Assembly (NCBI GenBank): GCA_948470475.1 | Contig: OX419337.1 | Location: forward strand, 39,920,755-39,984,754 | DNA: 64,000 bases | DNA from: Galaxea fascicularis | Lineage: Eukaryota; Cnidaria; Anthozoa; Scleractinia; Euphylliidae | Direction of reading: 5' to 3' | In this document: positions 61,201 through 64,000 of the stretch, piece after piece | Numbering within the stretch: position 1 is the stretch's first letter | Layout: every line of letters starts with the position of its first letter | The notes under the pieces: model-generated | Told to the model about the DNA's origin: nothing | What the model saw: the letters and a program-made list of their open reading frames with translations, nothing else | The model's database searches: none | Made by a program: the position numbers and the translations under genes

Positions 61201-63341
61201 AAAACTGAACAGATTTCAGTAATTTCCATGGTTAGTGAAAAAAGTATGGCGATCAAAACCAAACAAATTTCAGTGGTTATAAGCGCCAAAAGCATAGTGG
61301 TTAAAACCAAACACATTTTTATTTGATGATCTGGTGGTTAGTGAATAAAGTATGGTGGTTAAAACCAAGCAGACTCAGTTGTATTTCATTGGTTAATGAA
61401 ATGATAATTATACAGTGGTTAAAACCCAACAGATTTCAGTGACTTTGGTGGCGAATGAAAAAAGCATGGTCACCGTGCTAAACACTTCTTTCTATACATT
61501 TATTGATACATTTACCTGGTGTTTGTAATCTGAAACACAACTTCCACAGAGTCCTTTACTGCACACATGCCAAACTTCAAAGACTCTGGCACTGCTATGT
61601 CAGCCTTGGGTAAGACAGCTCTTATGGGAATTGAAAATATTCCCTCCTAGAATAGTAAAACAGTGAGTCATAACTCTGGGTTGGGGATTGTCCTACTTTG
61701 CTGTTTAACTAGCAACAGTTACCAACTGATTGCAAGCTAATGAAATAATACTTATTATTTTATAATATTCTCACATGCATACTGTAACAAATAGTAAGGT
61801 CACCTTGAATGTTAGTGACATGATTAGCTCAGCACTTATAAGATAATTAAATGTAATTTAATGTGGCTGAATGTAATTTAGGCTAAGTTAAACTCAAGCC
61901 AATGCATTCAGCAGCTGTTCGGGGTGGCCACACGCATTAGGGTATCATACATATGGGATTTTTTGCAGGGGCATCCATGTTTTGCATTCTTGCCCATTGT
62001 TAGGGCGTTTATGCTTTGCTCTTCGGCAAACTCTGTGCTTTTGTTTTCCCACTCCTCCCACCCTCTTGGTGATTTCTTAGTCGGTAAGTATTTGGGTTGG
62101 TAAGTATCTCCACTGAATTATCAGTGTGACGGTCCAGGTGGTTACAGCACTCAGGATTGCCATGGATACCTGCACGCTTGGCTGTCACATTTGTGCATGT
62201 TATGGCTGGGTTGCCACTTAATGGAAGGTCAGTGGAGTGGTATATTGCCTGCTTCAGCTTCACAGTTTTCAGCCCCTGGGCACTAGCCTGGGCATAGTAC
62301 TTTAGAGAACAGAGATCAAGGACAGTAACTTACATTTGTTTCAAATTCTATACAGTCTTCATATTGTCCCTGCAAATAGGATAAGAAAATAATTATAGCA
62401 ACCAAATCATGTCATTTCCTTGAGCATATAAGGGAACAAAGAAAATGACAATACTAAACTAATAAAGCCACCTGTAGGGACAGAAAGTTAATATAATTGC
62501 AGACAGCAGTAACATATAATTACATGAATTGTGTTAAACTCATTCATTTAACAGGCTGTCCATTAAATAAATCAGTTACATGTATACTCTCAAGTTATTA
62601 CATTCTTTCAAGATAGCTTTAAGAGAGAATAAATAAAATCTGAAATGATTTTTACACCTTTTCAAGAGGCCTAAAAGTGACAGGTAGTGTGAAACTGGTA
62701 CCAGAACTCAGCACAATCGGTTTTGGGTAGAGTGTGGTGAAAAATCGACTTGAAGGAGATCTGAAAATGAAACACAAATAATCTTGAACAATATTATTAA
62801 AAAGAAATACATCCCAAGCTTAGTTTACTTAAACTAGAATCACTTAAGAGAAAGATGTGAAAGAAAATTCATCAAAGTACCTAAAAAACTGACAAACACT
62901 AGAAAGGTTCAGTAAAATTGGAACCTTGTTAATAAGGAGAACAACTAACAATCCCCTGCCAGTGACCAACACTGCAATATTTTCCAAAACATTTTTTCCA
63001 TCATATTTTGGTCCCCACAAATCATTCTTGAGCACCTAAACTTCAAATTAAATCATTCCAGTTGGGGTTTGGTTCTTATGGGATTCACTTGCTGAACACA
63101 ACAGATCCTGATTCATTTTCAAGAGCCAAGGGTCTGAATAAGTCATTTCTTTGATGTCACTTCTGATGCCTTACTTGTACTGGAGTTTCTGTGTTTTGAT
63201 TTGGACATTCTTAAGCACAATTTGTTGAGTGTATTCTCCACCAGGCTCCCATCCCTGCCATGTAACACTGTCTGCCACCTCTATTCCAAAGTGATTGACA
63301 CAACGCTCTGTTTGAACTGGCATGGTAGGATTTAATGCAAG
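37240..63341 (-). CDS. CFAP65: Cilia- and flagella-associated protein 65 (5' end outside window; 49 exons, 1741 aa seen)
   Basis: Exons 5'->3': 63341-63175, 62760-62658, 62369-62334, 61646-61516, 60434-60320, 59765-59675, 59393-59248, 59134-59021, 58700-58592, 57074-56959, 56788-56639, 56314-56260, 55782-55709, 55422-55354, 54994-54908, 54440-54357, 54243-54189, 53733-53648, 52680-52627, 52035-51963, 51452-51388, 51295-51192, 51076-51028, 50912-50823, 50703-50650, 50532-50447, 50038-49954, 49492-49398, 48666-48603, 46557-46392, 46258-46130, 45570-45414, 45059-44991, 44830-44702, 44231-44147, 43836-43745, 43364-43298, 43018-42830, 42495-42382, 42047-41892, 41231-41088, 40888-40829, 40564-40508, 40361-40151, 39932-39755, 39347-39231, 38690-38492, 37843-37695, 37390-37240; the phases close (5226 nt). 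Collinear with vertebrate CFAP65/CCDC108: [88 protein letters not shown] and [10 protein letters not shown]. It is a repetitive ASH/MSP-like beta-sandwich protein of motile axonemes, needed for sperm flagella in mammals. The mammalian Glu-rich C-terminal tract is replaced by a short Ser-rich one. An estimated 50-100 N-terminal residues lie beyond the right edge. Confidence 0.95.
41430..41507. repeat. Imperfect palindrome in CFAP65 intron
   Basis: GTCCGTACTGTAAGTTACGG pairs with GACCTGTAACTTACTGTACAGAC across a 30-base middle containing GGGCC/GGCCC. Possibly a small MITE. Confidence 0.6.
43525..43710 (+). mobile_element. tRNA-derived SINE fragment
   Basis: Box B GGTTCAAATCC at 43558-43568, with a weak box A-like stretch 35 bases before it, then a non-tRNA tail ending in a TTTGTTTTTTG run. 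A poly-C run lies just upstream. Confidence 0.55.
46657..48163. mobile_element. 1.5-kb hAT-like DNA transposon with 6-bp target duplication
   Basis: The element (46663-48157) has ends CAGGCCATCTGATA / TATCAGATGGCCTG, and CCTATT flanks both sides (46657-46662, 48158-48163). Subterminal regions carry many short copies of ATCGCACAATT in both orientations, as in hAT elements. Overlapping open frames at 47015-47304 on both strands show no recognised transposase. It inserted in a CFAP65 intron. Confidence 0.75.
48743..49187. mobile_element. MITE in CFAP65 intron
   Basis: TAATGATTCGCATAAGAACT (48743) and its imperfect complement ending 49187 (AGTTCTTGTGTGAATCGTTA) form about 24-bp terminal inverted repeats. 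Inner segments AACGGCAATG / CATTGCCG continue the symmetry. Non-coding. Confidence 0.75.
52725..53560. repeat. Dispersed repeat, copy A (interrupted)
   Basis: Shares AATGTGGCTAAATGCAATTT, TAAACTCAAGCCAATGC, GGTAAGTAT, CCACTGAAT and CAGTGTGAC...GGTTGCCATGG in the same order with 61860-62170. It is split between GGTAAGTATGG and AATGGTATTCCACTG by the MITE at 53007-53413. Family unknown. Confidence 0.65.
53007..53413. mobile_element. Tigger/pogo-like MITE, copy 1
   Basis: Ends CAGTCGAACCTTGATTATCC / GATAATCGAGGTTCAACTG with TA on both sides (53005-53006, 53414-53415). The internal ATTATCCGGAC motifs repeat several times near both ends. 407 bp, non-coding. Confidence 0.85.
54696..54744. repeat. 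(GATAA)n/(GATA)n microsatellite
   Basis: TAAGATAAGATAAGATAAGA passing into GATAGATAGATGGATAGATAG. Confidence 0.9.
55849..56256. mobile_element. Tigger/pogo-like MITE, copy 2, abutting a CFAP65 splice donor
   Basis: Same family as 53007-53413 in opposite orientation: CAGTCGAACCTCGATTATCC at the left and GGTTCGACTG at the right. The right TA (56257-56258) overlaps the donor GTACAG of the CFAP65 exon ending at 56260. The left flank is TT rather than TA, so one side has mutated. Confidence 0.85.
57275..58158. mobile_element. MITE-like element with G-rich inverted ends
   Basis: Begins with a 13-G run followed by TCCCTTATAAGAGGCTAACG and GGATGTGCCGCTGGATGGGG; ends ACACCCCTCCCCCCCC. Repeated TATAATGGGGT/AGATGGGGTGT units lie inside. 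Non-coding; the open frame at 57530-57724 is part of it. Confidence 0.6.
60828..61485. repeat. About 60-bp minisatellite split by a SINE
   Basis: Degenerate units of TTTCAGTGATTT, GGTTAGTGAAAAAAGTATGG and TGGTTAAAACCAAACAGA recur about six times at 61158-61485. One more unit lies at 60828-60885, on the far side of the SINE. Confidence 0.75.
60890..61146 (-). mobile_element. tRNA-derived SINE, family S, copy 1
   Basis: On the minus strand: GGATGGCACAGTGGTGAGAG (box A region) and GGTTCGATTCC (box B), then AGAGGTTTTTCTC. It shares a body with 63640-63915. Confidence 0.8.
61860..62170. repeat. Dispersed repeat, copy B (uninterrupted)
   Basis: Collinear with copy A (52725-53560) but reads GGTAAGTATCTCCACTGAAT without the MITE, so it shows the unoccupied arrangement. 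Confidence 0.6.
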
Positions 63342-64000
63342 CTGCAAAAAATATTTATACATGTAATTGGCTTATAATTTTATTGTTATGTATAAATCTA
63401 GTATTTGAAAAGTACTGTACAGTACAACTACCATTTGGTATATATGTTTTTCAAAGACAAATACTGGACTTTTGTAACATCTCAACCATTCTCATTAAGA
63501 AAGAATGAAGATTTGTCTGTTTAGACGATATAACAGAGAAATATTCTTCCTCACCAACAATTCTTTGAAAGTTACACAAAGCTTTTGAAATCCATCTGAA
63601 TTCCTTCTTCACTGATGAGGAGTTTATAGTTAGGAAGCAGGGTTGGCACAGTGGTGAGAGTGCTCGCCTTCCACCAATGTGGCCTGGGTTCAATTCCCTG
63701 ACTGGGCATCATATGTGGGCTTAGTTTGTTGGCTTTCTAAGCTGCTCTGAGAGGTTTTTCTCCAAATACTCTCGACTGGTTTTCCCCTCACATCAAAAAC
63801 CAATATTTGATTTGATTTGTAATTCGTTTGCTGGACACCAGTTGACAGCAGCTGTTTGTCAGCTGATTGGTCTTTCCAGGATAAATAAAAATTTATTGTG
63901 TTTATTATTATTGCAGCTGTATATTGTTTGAAGTATGATTTAATTCACTTATGCAGTGAAAGAGGAACTTATCAATGCTTAATTTTTCAGGATTTTTTTT
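63342..64000. other. CFAP65 intron sequence at right edge
   Basis: No further CFAP65 exon was recognised. The segment holds a SINE and an AT-rich end; the 5' exons should lie beyond base 64000. Confidence 0.5.
63640..63915 (+). mobile_element. tRNA-derived SINE, family S, copy 2
   Basis: GGTTGGCACAGTGGTGAGAG (box A region), GGTTCAATTCC (box B), a body with CTGAGAGGTTTTTCTCCAAA, and an ATTTATTGTG/ATT-repeat tail. Opposite orientation to copy 1 at 60890-61146. Confidence 0.8.

Overview
The window looks like nuclear DNA from an invertebrate animal, most likely an anthozoan cnidarian (coral or sea anemone). It is AT-rich. Its genes are split into many small exons with GT-AG introns, and its introns are loaded with MITEs, tRNA-derived SINEs, non-LTR remnants and a Penelope-like element. 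The animal assignment is firm because the genes encode FAM133, CFAP65, cytosolic HSC70 and a Rab-like GTPase. The cnidarian assignment is inference from the general look of genes and repeats.

Layout. 1-2900: repeats only, including a large foldback element, a TTTAAATTTAAAT tract, a 37-bp minisatellite and two MITEs. 3005-6090 (+): Rab-like GTPase related to the GTPase half of DNAJC27, first exon not found. 6100-8950: SINE and a 1.1-kb TIR element. 8956-12560 (-): complete FAM133 homologue in seven exons. It is head-to-head with an unrecognised coiled-coil gene at 13087-15839 (+). 15840-19486: gene-poor. 19487-24174 (+): SH3-domain protein in three exons, whose second intron carries a head-to-head pair of Penelope-like fragments flanked by a 12-bp target duplication. 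25347-30835 (+): complete cytosolic HSC70 in seven exons, 646 aa, ending EEVD, with a probable solo LTR in intron 5. 32677-35999 (+): PLP-dependent DegT/DnrJ/EryC1/StrS-type aminotransferase in three exons. 37240-63341 (-): CFAP65 in at least 49 exons (1741 aa in the window), with its 5' end beyond the right edge.

The exon models of HSC70, CFAP65, FAM133, the SH3 gene and the aminotransferase were built by hand from splice consensus, codon phase and family homology. Each sums to an intact reading frame. The genes are unrelated housekeeping or cell-biological genes; nothing suggests an operon or gene cluster. No convincing new multi-gene system is present. The most unusual items are the Penelope inverted composite with hammerhead-like ends, the aminotransferase with a non-conserved insertion, transposon insertions abutting splice sites or nested in older repeats, and the terminal foldback element.
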